DNA of 64,000 bases. Origin: Kitasatospora sp. DSM 101779. Lineage in GTDB: Bacteria > Actinomycetota > Actinomycetes > Streptomycetales > Streptomycetaceae. Every line of letters begins with the position of its first letter. Position 1 is the first letter of the stretch. The stretch spans positions 6,952,505 to 7,016,504 of the forward strand of contig NZ_JAHTIK010000001.1 in assembly GCF_025655475.1 (NCBI RefSeq), read 5' to 3'. Below the pieces are notes generated by a model. The model did no database searches, had not been told where the DNA came from, and saw only the letters and a list, made by a program, of their open reading frames with translations. Positions 16,581 to 25,900 of the stretch are shown here, in pieces. The translations under genes were made by a program, and so were the position numbers.

Positions 16581-18158
16581 ATGTCCGCCGACCCCACACC
16601 CGACCAGGCAGCGCACCACACTCCCGCATCCGTGTTTCCGGCGGCGACCCCGCCGGTTTCGGCCGACGAACAGCGGCTTCACGAGCTCGGCTACGCCCAG
16701 GAGCTCACCCGCTCGATGTCCGGCTTCTCCAACTTCGCCGTCTCCTTCTCGATCGTCTCGATCCTCTCCGGCTGCCTGACCCTCTACGGGATGGGCATGA
16801 ACACCGGCGGCCCGGCGATGATCGTCTGGGGCTGGCCGCTGGTCGGCCTGCTCACCCTCTGCGTGGGCCTGGCGATGGCCGAGATCTGTTCCAGCTACCC
16901 GACCGCCGGCGGCCTCTACTACTGGTCCGCCAAGCTCGCCCGCAGCCGCGGCGCAGCCTGGTCCTGGTTCACCGGCTGGTTCAACTTCCTCGGGCAGGTC
17001 GCCGTGACCGCCGGCGTCGACTACGGCGCCGCGTTCTTCACCAACGCCTTCCTCGCCCTGCAGTTCGACTTCGCGGCCACCCCGGCGCACACCGTGGAGA
17101 TCTTCGCGGTGATCCTGCTGCTGCACGGCCTGCTCAACACCCTCGGCGTGAAGCTGGTCGCCCGCCTCAACGACGTCTCCGTCTGGTGGCACCTGGTCGG
17201 CGTCACCGTGATCGTCGGCGCGCTCGCGATCCTGCCGTCCAAGCACGCCTCGGCGTCCTTCGTCTTCACCGAGTTCGTCAACAACACCGGCTTCCACAGC
17301 CAGTTCTACGTCGCCATGCTCGGCCTGCTGCTCGCCCAGTACACCCTCACCGGGTACGACGCCTCCGCGCACATGACCGAGGAGACCCACGACGCGGCCC
17401 GCTCCGGCCCCCGCGGCATCGTCAACGCGATCACCGTCTCGCTGGTCGCCGGCTGGGTGCTGCTGCTCGGCATCACCTTCGCCATCCAGGACTACCAGGG
17501 TGCGCTCGACGGGCCGACCGGCGTGCCGCCGGCGCAGATCTTCATCGACGCGGTCGGCACCACCGGCGCCAAGCTGCTGCTGCTCATCGTGATCGGCGCC
17601 CAGTTCTTCTGCGGCATGGCCTCCGTCACCGCCAACTCCCGGATGATCTACGCCTTCTCCCGGGACGGCGCGCTGCCCGGCTCCGCCCTGTGGCACCGGA
17701 TCTCGCCGCGCACCCACACCCCCACCAACGCGGTCTGGCTCGCCACCGGCGGCGCCCTGCTGCTCGGCCTGCCCGCCCTGTGGAACTCCACCGCCTACAC
17801 CGCGGTCACCTCCATCTCGGTGATCGGCCTGTACATCTCGTACGTCATCCCGACATTCCTCAGACTGCGCCAGGGTGACGCCTTCCAGCGCGGCCCCTGG
17901 CATCTGGGCCGCTGGAGCAGGATCATCGGGACCGTCGCGGTGGGCTGGACGGCCGTGATCACCGTGCTGTTCATGCTGCCCACCGTCAGCCCCGTCACCG
18001 CCGTCAGCTTCAACTACACACCCGTCGCGGTCGCCGTCGTCCTCGGCTTCGCCGGCCTGTGGTGGCTGGTCTCCGCCAGGCACTGGTTCACCGGCCCCAA
18101 GGTCCACGGCACGCCCGAGGAACTCGCCGCCCTCGAAGCCGAACTGGAGATCCGATGA
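16581..18158 (+). CDS. APC-superfamily amino acid/amine permease
   Basis: The ATG at 16581 is the first start after the leader; the product has 525 residues with about twelve membrane helices. It opens with ELTRSMSGFSNFAVSFSIVSILSGCLTLYGMGMNTGGPAMIVWGWPLVGL, the first-helix signature of APC permeases (GxxxGxPA-like), and contains YPTAGGLYYWSAKL, typical of amino acid/polyamine/GABA carriers. It heads an operon whose next four genes look like amine degradation, and its stop overlaps the glutamine-synthetase-like start (ATGA). A role in importing a polyamine, GABA or related amine is inferred from context. Confidence 0.9.
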   Translation: MSADPTPDQAAHHTPASVFPAATPPVSADEQRLHELGYAQELTRSMSGFSNFAVSFSIVSILSGCLTLYGMGMNTGGPAMIVWGWPLVGLLTLCVGLAMAEICSSYPTAGGLYYWSAKLARSRGAAWSWFTGWFNFLGQVAVTAGVDYGAAFFTNAFLALQFDFAATPAHTVEIFAVILLLHGLLNTLGVKLVARLNDVSVWWHLVGVTVIVGALAILPSKHASASFVFTEFVNNTGFHSQFYVAMLGLLLAQYTLTGYDASAHMTEETHDAARSGPRGIVNAITVSLVAGWVLLLGITFAIQDYQGALDGPTGVPPAQIFIDAVGTTGAKLLLLIVIGAQFFCGMASVTANSRMIYAFSRDGALPGSALWHRISPRTHTPTNAVWLATGGALLLGLPALWNSTAYTAVTSISVIGLYISYVIPTFLRLRQGDAFQRGPWHLGRWSRIIGTVAVGWTAVITVLFMLPTVSPVTAVSFNYTPVAVAVVLGFAGLWWLVSARHWFTGPKVHGTPEELAALEAELEIR

Positions 18159-19513
18159 CCAGCCCCAGGCTCACCCTCGACCGGCTGCGCGAGCTGGTCG
18201 CCGACGGCGCCGTGGACACGGTCGTCCTCGCCATGACCGACATGCAGGGCCGGCTGCAGGGCAAGCGCCTCGCCGCCGAGTACTTCCTCTCCGACGTCGT
18301 CCCCGGCGCCGCCGAGGGCTGCGGCTACCTGCTCGCCGTCGACACCGACATGAACACCGTGGACGGCTACGCCATCTCCTCCTGGGAGAGCGGCTACGGC
18401 GACCTCGTGCTCACCCCGGACCTCGCCACCCTGCGGATGGTGCCCTGGCACCCGGCCACCGCCATGGTGCAGTGCGACGTCCACCACCACGACGGCCGCC
18501 CGGTCACCGTCTCGCCGCGGCAGGTCCTGCGCCGCCAGCTGGACCGGCTGGCCGGCTACGGCTGGCAGGCGTACGCCGGCACCGAGCTGGAGTTCATCGT
18601 CTTCCGGGACACCTACGAGCAGGCCTGGGAGCGCGCGTACCACGGCCTCACCCCGGCCAACCAGTACAACGTGGACTACTCCGTGCTCGGCACCGCCCGG
18701 GTCGAGCCGCTGCTGCGGCGGCTGCGCAACGGGATGGCCGGCGCCGGCCTCACCGTGGAGTCCGCCAAGGGCGAGTGCAACCTCGGCCAGCACGAGATCG
18801 CCTTCAAGTACGCCGAGGCGCTCACCACCTGCGACAACCACGCCGTCTACAAGACCGGTGCCAAGGAGATCGCCGCCCAGGAGGGCTGCAGCCTCACCTT
18901 CATGGCCAAGTACGACGAGCGCGAGGGCAACTCCTGCCACATCCACCTGAGCCTGCGCGACGCCGAGGGCGCACCCGTGATGGCGGGCGACGGCCCGTAC
19001 GGCTTCTCGCGCACCATGGAGCACTTCCTCGCCGGGCAGCTCGCCTGCCTGCGCGAGTTCGCGCTGCTGCTGGCCCCGACCGTCAACTCCTACAAGCGCT
19101 TCGTGCCCGGCAGCTTCGCCCCGACCGCGATCGCGTGGGGCCGGGACAACCGCACCTGTGCACTGCGGGTGGTCGGCCACGGCGCCTCGCTCCGCTTCGA
19201 GAACCGTGTCCCCGGCGGTGACGTCAACCCCTACCTCGCGGTCGCCGCACTGATCGCCGCCGGCCTGCACGGCATCGAGCACCGGCTCGAGCTCGAACCG
19301 GAGTTCACCGGCAACGCGTACGCCTCCGACGCCCCCCGGGTGCCCGCCACCCTGCGCGACGCGGTGGACGCCTTCGAAGCGAGCGAGGCCGCCACCGAGG
19401 CCTTCGGCAAGGACGTCGTCCGGCACTACGCGCACGCCGGCCGGGTCGAACTCGCCGCCTACGACCGGGCGGTGACCGACTGGGAGCGGCGCCGCGGATT
19501 CGAGCGGCTGTGA
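18155..19513 (+). CDS. Glutamine synthetase-like ligase (gamma-glutamyl-amine/polyamine synthetase type)
   Basis: The 452-residue protein keeps the glutamine synthetase fold: AGTELEFIVF (metal Glu), E-S-A-K-G-E-C-N-L-G-Q-H-E (metal/glutamate site), NSCHIHLSL (ATP/His site), NSYKRFVPGSFAPTAIAWGRDNRT (substrate loop) and RFENRVPGGDVNPYLAVAA. It departs from housekeeping GlnA in having no typical adenylylation-loop NLY(D/E)LPPE segment and in its neighbours. PuuA and the Streptomyces GlnA3/GlnA4 enzymes of this class attach glutamate to putrescine, cadaverine or ethanolamine. The following gene is a gamma-glutamyl-amine hydrolase, as expected for such a pathway. The amine cannot be named from sequence. 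Confidence 0.9.
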   Translation: MTSPRLTLDRLRELVADGAVDTVVLAMTDMQGRLQGKRLAAEYFLSDVVPGAAEGCGYLLAVDTDMNTVDGYAISSWESGYGDLVLTPDLATLRMVPWHPATAMVQCDVHHHDGRPVTVSPRQVLRRQLDRLAGYGWQAYAGTELEFIVFRDTYEQAWERAYHGLTPANQYNVDYSVLGTARVEPLLRRLRNGMAGAGLTVESAKGECNLGQHEIAFKYAEALTTCDNHAVYKTGAKEIAAQEGCSLTFMAKYDEREGNSCHIHLSLRDAEGAPVMAGDGPYGFSRTMEHFLAGQLACLREFALLLAPTVNSYKRFVPGSFAPTAIAWGRDNRTCALRVVGHGASLRFENRVPGGDVNPYLAVAALIAAGLHGIEHRLELEPEFTGNAYASDAPRVPATLRDAVDAFEASEAATEAFGKDVVRHYAHAGRVELAAYDRAVTDWERRRGFERL

Positions 19514-20208
19514 GCACCGTGCACCACCGCCCGCTCATCGGCATCACCAGCTACCAGGACGAGGCCGCCTGGTCGGTGTGGCGGCAGCCCGCCTCGCTCG
19601 TCCCGCAGACCTACGTCGACGCGGTCTCCCGGGCCGGCGGCACGCCCGTCCTGCTGCCCCCGCAGCCGGGCGGGGTCGGCCGGCTGGTCGACGCGCTCGA
19701 CGGTGTCGTCCTCGCCGGCGGCTCCGACATCGACCCGGCCCGGTACGGCGCCGCCGCCGACCCGCGCACGGGGGAGCCCCACCGGGCCCGCGACGACTGG
19801 GAGTTCGAGGTGCTCGCGGCCGCCCTGGCGTACGACCTGCCGGTGCTCGGCGTCTGCCGCGGCCTGCAACTGCTCAACGTCGCCCTGGGCGGCAGCCTGC
19901 TGCAGCACCTGCCCGACGGCAGCCACCAGCAGGTCCCGGCGGTGTTCGTGCAGCAGCCCGTACGGATCCGTCCGGGCAGCCGGCTGGCCGGCATCCTCGG
20001 CGAGCACACGAAGGTCAACTGCTACCACCACCAGGCCGTCGCCCGCCTCGGCACCGGCCTCAGGCCGACCGCCTGGAGCGCCGACGAGACCGTCGAGGCC
20101 GTCGAACTCCCCGACCACCGCTTCGCCCTGGCCGTCCAGTGGCACCCCGAGACCGACCCCGACGACCTCCGCCTCTTCGAGGCACTCACCCGGGCCGCCC
20201 GCGGATGA
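19510..20208 (+). CDS. Gamma-glutamyl-gamma-aminobutyrate hydrolase family protein (PuuD-like)
   Basis: This 232-residue class I glutamine-amidotransferase-fold hydrolase has the nucleophile elbow LGVCRGLQLLNV (Cys), VLAGGSDIDP near the front, and the catalytic His-Glu pair in VQWHPETD. PuuD removes glutamate from gamma-glutamyl-GABA or similar intermediates. Its GTG start overlaps the ligase stop (GTGA at 19510-19513), so the ligase and hydrolase are made together. No transferase partner domain is present, which fits a stand-alone hydrolase. Confidence 0.9.
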   Translation: MSTVHHRPLIGITSYQDEAAWSVWRQPASLVPQTYVDAVSRAGGTPVLLPPQPGGVGRLVDALDGVVLAGGSDIDPARYGAAADPRTGEPHRARDDWEFEVLAAALAYDLPVLGVCRGLQLLNVALGGSLLQHLPDGSHQQVPAVFVQQPVRIRPGSRLAGILGEHTKVNCYHHQAVARLGTGLRPTAWSADETVEAVELPDHRFALAVQWHPETDPDDLRLFEALTRAARG

Positions 20209-20261
20209 ACCCCGGCACGGCCACCGCACGCGTTGCTTCTCCACCGGACAAGGAGCACTTG

Positions 20262-21626
20262 ATGACCGACCCCGACCGCTACCAGGTGGTCAACCCCGCG
20301 ACCGAGGAGGTGATCACCACCGTCGACCTGGCGGGCCTCGCGGAGACGGACGCCGCGATCGCCCGGGCCAGGGCCGCCTTCGAGCAGTGGCGCCGGGTCG
20401 CCCCGGCGGACCGGGCCCGGCTGCTGCGGGCCTTCGCCGCGGCCGTCGACGCCGACCGCGAGCACCTCGCCGCCCTGGAGGTCGCCAACGCCGGCCACAC
20501 CGTCGGCAACGCCCGCTGGGAGGCGGGCAACGCCCGCGACGTCATCGAGTACTACGCGGCGGCCCCCGAACGGCTGTTCGGCCGCCAGATCCCGGTCGCC
20601 GGCGGCATCGACGTGACCTTCCAGGAGCCGCTCGGCGTCGTCGGCATCATCGTGCCGTGGAACTTCCCGATGCCGATCGCCGCCTGGGGCTTCGCCCCTG
20701 CCCTGGCCGCAGGCAACACCGTCGTGCTGAAGCCGGCCGAGCTCACCCCGCTCACCGCGCTGCGCCTCGGTGAACTCGCCCTGCAGGCGGGCCTGCCGGA
20801 GGGCGTGCTGGAGGTCCTTCCCGGCCGCGGCCCGGTGGTCGGGCAGCGCTTCGTCACCCACCCGGACGTCCGCAAGGTGGTCTTCACCGGCTCGACCCGG
20901 GTCGGCAAGGAGATCATGGCGGGCTGCGCCGCGCAGGTGAAGCCGGTGACCCTCGAACTCGGCGGCAAGAGCGCCAACATCGTCTTCGCCGACGCCGATC
21001 TGGCGAAGGCCGCCGCCACCGCCCCCTACGCCGTCTTCGACAACGCCGGCCAGGACTGCTGCGCGCGGTCCCGGATCCTGGTCGAGGAGTCGGTGTTCGA
21101 GGACTTCATGGCGCTGCTGGAACCGGCCGTCCGCGGGGTGCGGGTCGGAGACCCTGCGGACGAGAAGACCGAGATGGGGCCGCTGATCTCGGCCGCGCAC
21201 CGCGAGCGGGTGGCCTCCTACGTGTCGGAGGCGGCCTTCCGCGGCAGCGCGCCCGAGGGGCCGGGCTTCTGGTACCCGCCGACGGTGCTGGCGCCGGTGC
21301 GGCACGACGACCGGGCGTTCACCGAGGAGATCTTCGGCCCGGTGGTGGCGGTCGTGCCGTTCCGCGGCGAGGAGGACGCCCTGCGCATCGCCAACGCCAC
21401 CGACTACGGCCTGTCCGGCTCCATCTGGACGAGGGACGTGGGCCGCGCGCTGCGGGTCGCCCGCGGCGTGGAGGCGGGCAACCTGTCCGTCAACTCGCAC
21501 TCCTCGGTGCGGTACTCGACGCCGTTCGGCGGCTTCAAGCAGTCCGGTCTGGGCCGTGAGCTCGGCCCGGACGCCCTCGGTGCCTTCACCGAAACCAAGA
21601 ACGTCTTCATCTCCACGGAGGAGTGA
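20262..21626 (+). CDS. NAD(P)-dependent aldehyde dehydrogenase (PuuC/aminobutyraldehyde type)
   Basis: Start is the ATG at 20262 behind AAGGAGC; an alternative ATG at 20205 overlaps the previous stop but has a poorer ribosome site. The 454-residue enzyme has PWNFPMPIAAWGFAPALAAGNTVVLKPAE (NAD site), FTGSTRVGKEI, the general base in VTLELGGKSANIVFADADL and the catalytic Cys in NAGQDCCARSR. The GQDC context is close to gamma-aminobutyraldehyde dehydrogenases. It would oxidise the aldehyde made from the imported amine; the oxidase that makes that aldehyde is not in this operon. A segment before the YPPTVL motif is a few residues shorter than usual. Confidence 0.92.
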   Translation: MTDPDRYQVVNPATEEVITTVDLAGLAETDAAIARARAAFEQWRRVAPADRARLLRAFAAAVDADREHLAALEVANAGHTVGNARWEAGNARDVIEYYAAAPERLFGRQIPVAGGIDVTFQEPLGVVGIIVPWNFPMPIAAWGFAPALAAGNTVVLKPAELTPLTALRLGELALQAGLPEGVLEVLPGRGPVVGQRFVTHPDVRKVVFTGSTRVGKEIMAGCAAQVKPVTLELGGKSANIVFADADLAKAAATAPYAVFDNAGQDCCARSRILVEESVFEDFMALLEPAVRGVRVGDPADEKTEMGPLISAAHRERVASYVSEAAFRGSAPEGPGFWYPPTVLAPVRHDDRAFTEEIFGPVVAVVPFRGEEDALRIANATDYGLSGSIWTRDVGRALRVARGVEAGNLSVNSHSSVRYSTPFGGFKQSGLGRELGPDALGAFTETKNVFISTEE

Positions 21627-21631
21627 CCAGC

Positions 21632-22399
21632 ATGACCAAGCGACTGGACGGCCGGGTGGCGGTCATCACCGGAGCGGGCAGCGGCATCGGCCTGGCCACC
21701 GCGCGGCGGTTCGCCGCCGAGGGCGCCAAGGTCGTCTGCGTGGACCTCGACGAGGAGACGGGCGCCAAGGCCGCGAACGAGGTCGGCGGCCTGTTCGTGC
21801 AGGCGGACGTCACCGACGAGGCGGCCGTGCGCGCCATGTACGAGCGGGCGGTCGAGGAGTACGGCAGCCTGGACATCGCGTTCAACAACGCGGGCATCTC
21901 CCCGCCGGACGACGACTCCATCCTCACCACCGGCCTGGAGGCGTGGAAGCGCGTCCAGGACGTCAACCTGACCAGCGTCTACCTGTGCTGCAAGTACGCG
22001 ATCCCGCACATGCAGCGGCAGGGCAAGGGCTCGATCATCAACACCGCCTCGTTCGTGGCGGTGATGGGCGCGGCGACCTCGCAGATCTCCTACTCCGCCT
22101 CCAAGGGCGGCGTGCTGGCGATGTCGCGGGAGCTGGGCGTGCAGTTCGCCCGGGAGGGCATCCGGATCAACGCGCTCTGCCCGGGGCCGGTGAACACCCC
22201 GCTGCTGCAGGAGCTGTTCGCCAAGGACCCGGAGCGCGCCGCCCGCCGCCTGGTGCACATCCCGCTCGGCCGGTTCGCCGAGCCGGAGGAGATCGCCGCC
22301 GCGGTGGCCTTCCTGGCCAGCGACGACTCCTCGTTCATGACCGCCAACACCTTCCTGGTGGACGGCGGCATCTCCGGCGCCTACGTCACCCCGCAGTAG
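21632..22399 (+). CDS. Short-chain dehydrogenase/reductase (classical SDR)
   Basis: The ATG at 21632 follows GGAGG; a GTG at 21623 overlaps the aldehyde dehydrogenase stop but lies too close to the ribosome site. The 255-residue protein has the SDR cofactor motif VITGAGSGIG, an acidic residue after strand 2 (VVCVDLDEE, favouring NAD), NNAG, and the catalytic Ser...Tyr-x-x-x-Lys in SQISYSASKGG. It ends with the usual FLVDGGISGAY. It is the last gene of the amine operon and could oxidise or reduce a hydroxy/keto intermediate; the substrate is not evident. Confidence 0.9.
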   Translation: MTKRLDGRVAVITGAGSGIGLATARRFAAEGAKVVCVDLDEETGAKAANEVGGLFVQADVTDEAAVRAMYERAVEEYGSLDIAFNNAGISPPDDDSILTTGLEAWKRVQDVNLTSVYLCCKYAIPHMQRQGKGSIINTASFVAVMGAATSQISYSASKGGVLAMSRELGVQFAREGIRINALCPGPVNTPLLQELFAKDPERAARRLVHIPLGRFAEPEEIAAAVAFLASDDSSFMTANTFLVDGGISGAYVTPQ

Positions 22400-22414
22400 C
22401 CGGTACGCGGCAGC

Positions 22415-22456
22415 GCGCCGGCCTGGCGGCCCCCAGGGGAGCCGCCCGGCCGGCGC
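22415..22456. terminator. Bidirectional hairpin terminator
   Basis: A 16-bp stem with one mismatch (22415-22430 with 22441-22456), loop of 10, between the SDR gene (stop 22399) and the convergent repeat-protein gene (stop 22498). Two GGCCGTACGG repeats (22458-22467, 22472-22481) follow. Confidence 0.75.
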
Positions 22457-22497
22457 CGGCCGTACGGGTCAGGCCGTACGGCGTCGGGGTGCACGGG

Positions 22498-22785
22498 TCA
22501 GGAGGACGAGTCCCCGCCGACCGCGACGCCGATGCCGTAACCGGCGGCGTCGCCGCCCACGGCGAAGGCCGCCTCCTCCGCGGAGGAGGCGTCGCCGCCC
22601 ACCGCGAGCGCCTGCTCGAGGAGCGCGTCGGCGTCGCCGCCGACCGCGAGGGCCCCGCCCTCGGTGGAGCTGGCGTCGCCGCCGACGGCCAGCGAGCCGT
22701 GGGCGGCGGCCGAGCCTGCGGCGCCGAAGACGGCGAGGCCGGAGATGAGCGCGGCGGTGGTGATCCTGGCGAGGCTGGAGCGCAT
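22498..22785 (-). CDS. Small secreted protein of 14-residue AVGGD repeats
   Basis: Start is the ATG at 22785 with AGGAGG just upstream. The 95-residue product has a signal peptide (MRSSLARITTAALISGLAVFGAAGSAAA, cleaved near residue 28) and a 67-residue mature part made almost entirely of repeats: SLAVGGDASSTEGG, ALAVGGDADALLEQ, ALAVGGDASSAEEA, AFAVGGDAAGYGIG, and a final VAVGGDSSS. AVGGD recurs at steps of 14, 14, 14 and 13 residues. The mature protein is strongly acidic and has no Cys. A regular Gly-Gly-Asp repeat suggests a stacked beta-coil, possibly metal-binding, but this is inference. I know no named family. It lies convergent to the amine operon and downstream of a phosphatase gene in the same direction. 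Confidence 0.88.
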   Translation of the reverse strand: MRSSLARITTAALISGLAVFGAAGSAAAHGSLAVGGDASSTEGGALAVGGDADALLEQALAVGGDASSAEEAAFAVGGDAAGYGIGVAVGGDSSS

Positions 22786-22914
22786 GAGTCCTCCTGGTCG
22801 GGAAGCCGGACGGCACCGATCCTGCGGCCCCCACCGCCCGCGTACGAACCGACACGACCCGATCACCCGCCCGCCTCACCTCGACGGAGCAGCCCGTGCG
22901 CCGTCCGGGTGAGA

Positions 22915-25900
22915 TCAGGCGGCGCCCCGGGTGGCGCCGGGCGGCAGCTCCAGCTCGTACCAGACGACCTTGCCGTCCTTGGTGGCACGCACGCCCCAGC
23001 GGTGCGCCAGCTCGTTGACCAGGTGCATGCCGCGGCCGCCCTCGTCCTCGGCCCGGGCGCGGCGCAGCCGCGGCTCGTGCCGGTCCCGGTCGGCGACCTC
23101 CACGGTGAGCACCTGGTTGCGGAACATCCGCAGCTGCACGGGTGCGCCGGCGTGCACCAGGGCGTTGGTGATCAGCTCGCTGGTCAGCAGCTCGACCATG
23201 TCGCTGAGCCCGTTCAGTCCCCATTCGGTGAGCGTCTCGCGCGCGAACCGCCGCGCGTGCCGGACCATCGCGCGGTCCCCGGCCAGGGTGAGGGTGGCGA
23301 GCCGGTCGCTGCCGATCGGCCGGGAGTGCGCCATGATCACCGCGATGTCGTCCTGTCCGGCGGCGGCGCCCAGGGCGGCCAGCACCGCGTCGCAGGTCTG
23401 CTCCAGCGAGTCGCGGCGCTCGGCGACGGTGTGCCGCAGCAGGTCGATGCCCTCGTCCAGATCGCGGCCGCGGCGCTCGACCAGGCCGTCGGTGTACAGG
23501 ACGAGGATGGCGTCCTCGTCGAGGGTGGTGTGCACCGACTCGAAGGGCACGCCGCCGACGCCGAGCGGCGCACCGGGCGGCAGTTCGAGCAACTCGGTGG
23601 AGCCGTCGGCGCGGGCGATCACCGGCGGCAGGTGGCCGGCGGTCGCGGCGGTGCAGATCCGGTCGACGGGGTCGAAGAGCACGCAGACACAGGTCGCGAA
23701 CTGGCTCTCGCCGATCGCGGCGGCCGCGTCGTCGAGCCGGCGCAGCACCCGGGCCGGATCCATCTCCAGGGTGATCAGCGTCCGGGCGACGGTGCGCAGC
23801 TGGCCCATCGTGGCGGCGGCCCGGATGCCGTGGCCCATCACGTCGCCGACGATCAGCGCGACCCGGCCGCCGCTGAGCGGAACGACGTCGAACCAGTCGC
23901 CGCCCACCTCGCTGATCACACTGCTGGGCAGGTAGCGGTGGGCGATCTCCAGGCCGGGGGTGCGGTGCACGTCCTGCGGCAGCAGACTGCGCTGCAGGGT
24001 GAGCGCGGTGTCCCGCTCGCGGCGGTAGATCCGGGCGTTGTCGATGCAGACGGCGGCCCGGGCGGCGAGCTCCTCGGCGAGCGCCACGTCGGCGTGCGTG
24101 AAGGACTCCGGGTTGTGGGTGCGGACGAACTCGACGCCGCCGAGCACCGTGCCGCGGGCCAGCAGCGGCACCATCAGGTACGAGTGGACGCCGGCCTCCA
24201 GGCTGGGGGCGATCCGGTTCGGGTGGGCGACGATCCGGCGCAGCGCGGCCTCGTCGACGTGCGGCACCAGGATCGACCGGCCGGTGCGCAGGCTCTGCGC
24301 GTACAGCTGCGCGGAGCGCGAACCGCCGCCGACCGGGTCGGCCGCGCCGATCATCGTCCCGCTCGCACCGACCTCGCCGACCGCGACGGCCCGCAGCATC
24401 ACCGAGCCGTCCCGCGGCACCGGCTCGGGCTCGTCGCCCTCCAGCACCGACTCCAGCAGGTCGACGGTGACGAAGTCGGCGAACCGCGGGATCACCACGT
24501 CGATCAGCTCCTGCGCGGTGCGCTGCAGGTCGAGGGTGGTGCCGATCCGGGTGGAGGCCTCGTTCAACAGCGCGAGCCGGGCCTGTGCGGCGCCCGCCGC
24601 CTCCAGGGCGCGCTGGCGCTGCTCGGCGGCGTCCCGCTCCCGGGTGTAGAGCAGCGCGTTGTCGATGGAGACGGCGGCACGGGCGGCGAGCTCCCCGGCG
24701 AGGCGCAGGTCCTCCTGGTCGTACGGGCGCTCGGTGACGCTGCGGTAGAAGGTGGCGACGCCGACCGCGGAGCCGCGGGCGATCAGCGGCACCACCATGA
24801 CCGAGCGGACACGCTGCTCGCGGACGGCCGCGGCCCGCTCCGGGTCGTCGTTGAACCAGTTGAGCGTCGGCTCGTCCAGCTCCGGCAGCAGCACCGGGCG
24901 GCGGTGGGCGAGCACCCAGGCGTACGGCGTCGACGGGTGGAAGCGGTGCACGCTGCCGACCGGCGAGACCGGGCTCATGCCGCTGCCCGGCACGGTGTGG
25001 AAGGCCATCCGGCGCAGCACGGCGGAGCGGTCGGCGCGGCCCGGCGCCCCGGTCTCGGCGCCGCGCACCAGCGCGTCCAGCACCTCGACGACGACGGTGT
25101 CGGCCAGCCGCGGGCTGGCCGTCTCGGCGAGCTCCCGGGCGGTCTGCGCGAGGTCGAGGGTGGTGCCGATCCGCGCCGAGGCGGCGTTCACCAGGGCGAG
25201 CCGCTCCTGCGCGGCGCGCGCCTCGGTGAGGGCCTGCTCGCGGGCCTGCGCGGTCTGCTGCTGGTGCAGGTAGAGCCGGGCGTTGTCGATGGCGACGGCG
25301 GCCCGGGAGGCCAGCTCGTCGCCGAGGGTGCTGTCCTCCGGGCCGAAGCCCTCCCGCTCCGGGCTGCGCGAGTACACCACCATGCCGAGCACGGTGCCGC
25401 GGGCGACCAGCGGCGCGACCCGCACCGGCCGAGGCCGGTCGTCGAGGTAGTCGCGGACGCGCTCGGTGAGCGCCTCGTCGGCGAGCAGCGGCAGGTCCCA
25501 GTTGGGGGCGACGATCGTCCGGCCGGAGGTGAGCGCCTGCTCGTACACCGACCCGGGCGGGATCCGGTACACCGCCTCGGTCGGCAGCTCGCCGATCGGG
25601 TGCTCCGGATCGGCGGTGGCCACGGCGAGCCGGCGCACCCGCAGCCCTTCCTCGGAGGCGGTCGCCTCCGCGCCGGAGACGAGGTGTTCCAGGGCGAACA
25701 CGCCCACCGCGTCGGCCAGCCGCGGCACGATCACCTCGGCGAGCTCCCGCGCGGTCTGCCGCAGGTCCAGCGTGGTGCCGATGGAGACGGTGGCCTCCGC
25801 CAGCACGGTCAGCCGCTCGCGGGCCATCGCCGCGGCGTGCTCGGCCCGGTACCGCTCGGTGACGTCGACGATCGTCGAGCTGACCCCCAGCACCTGTCCG

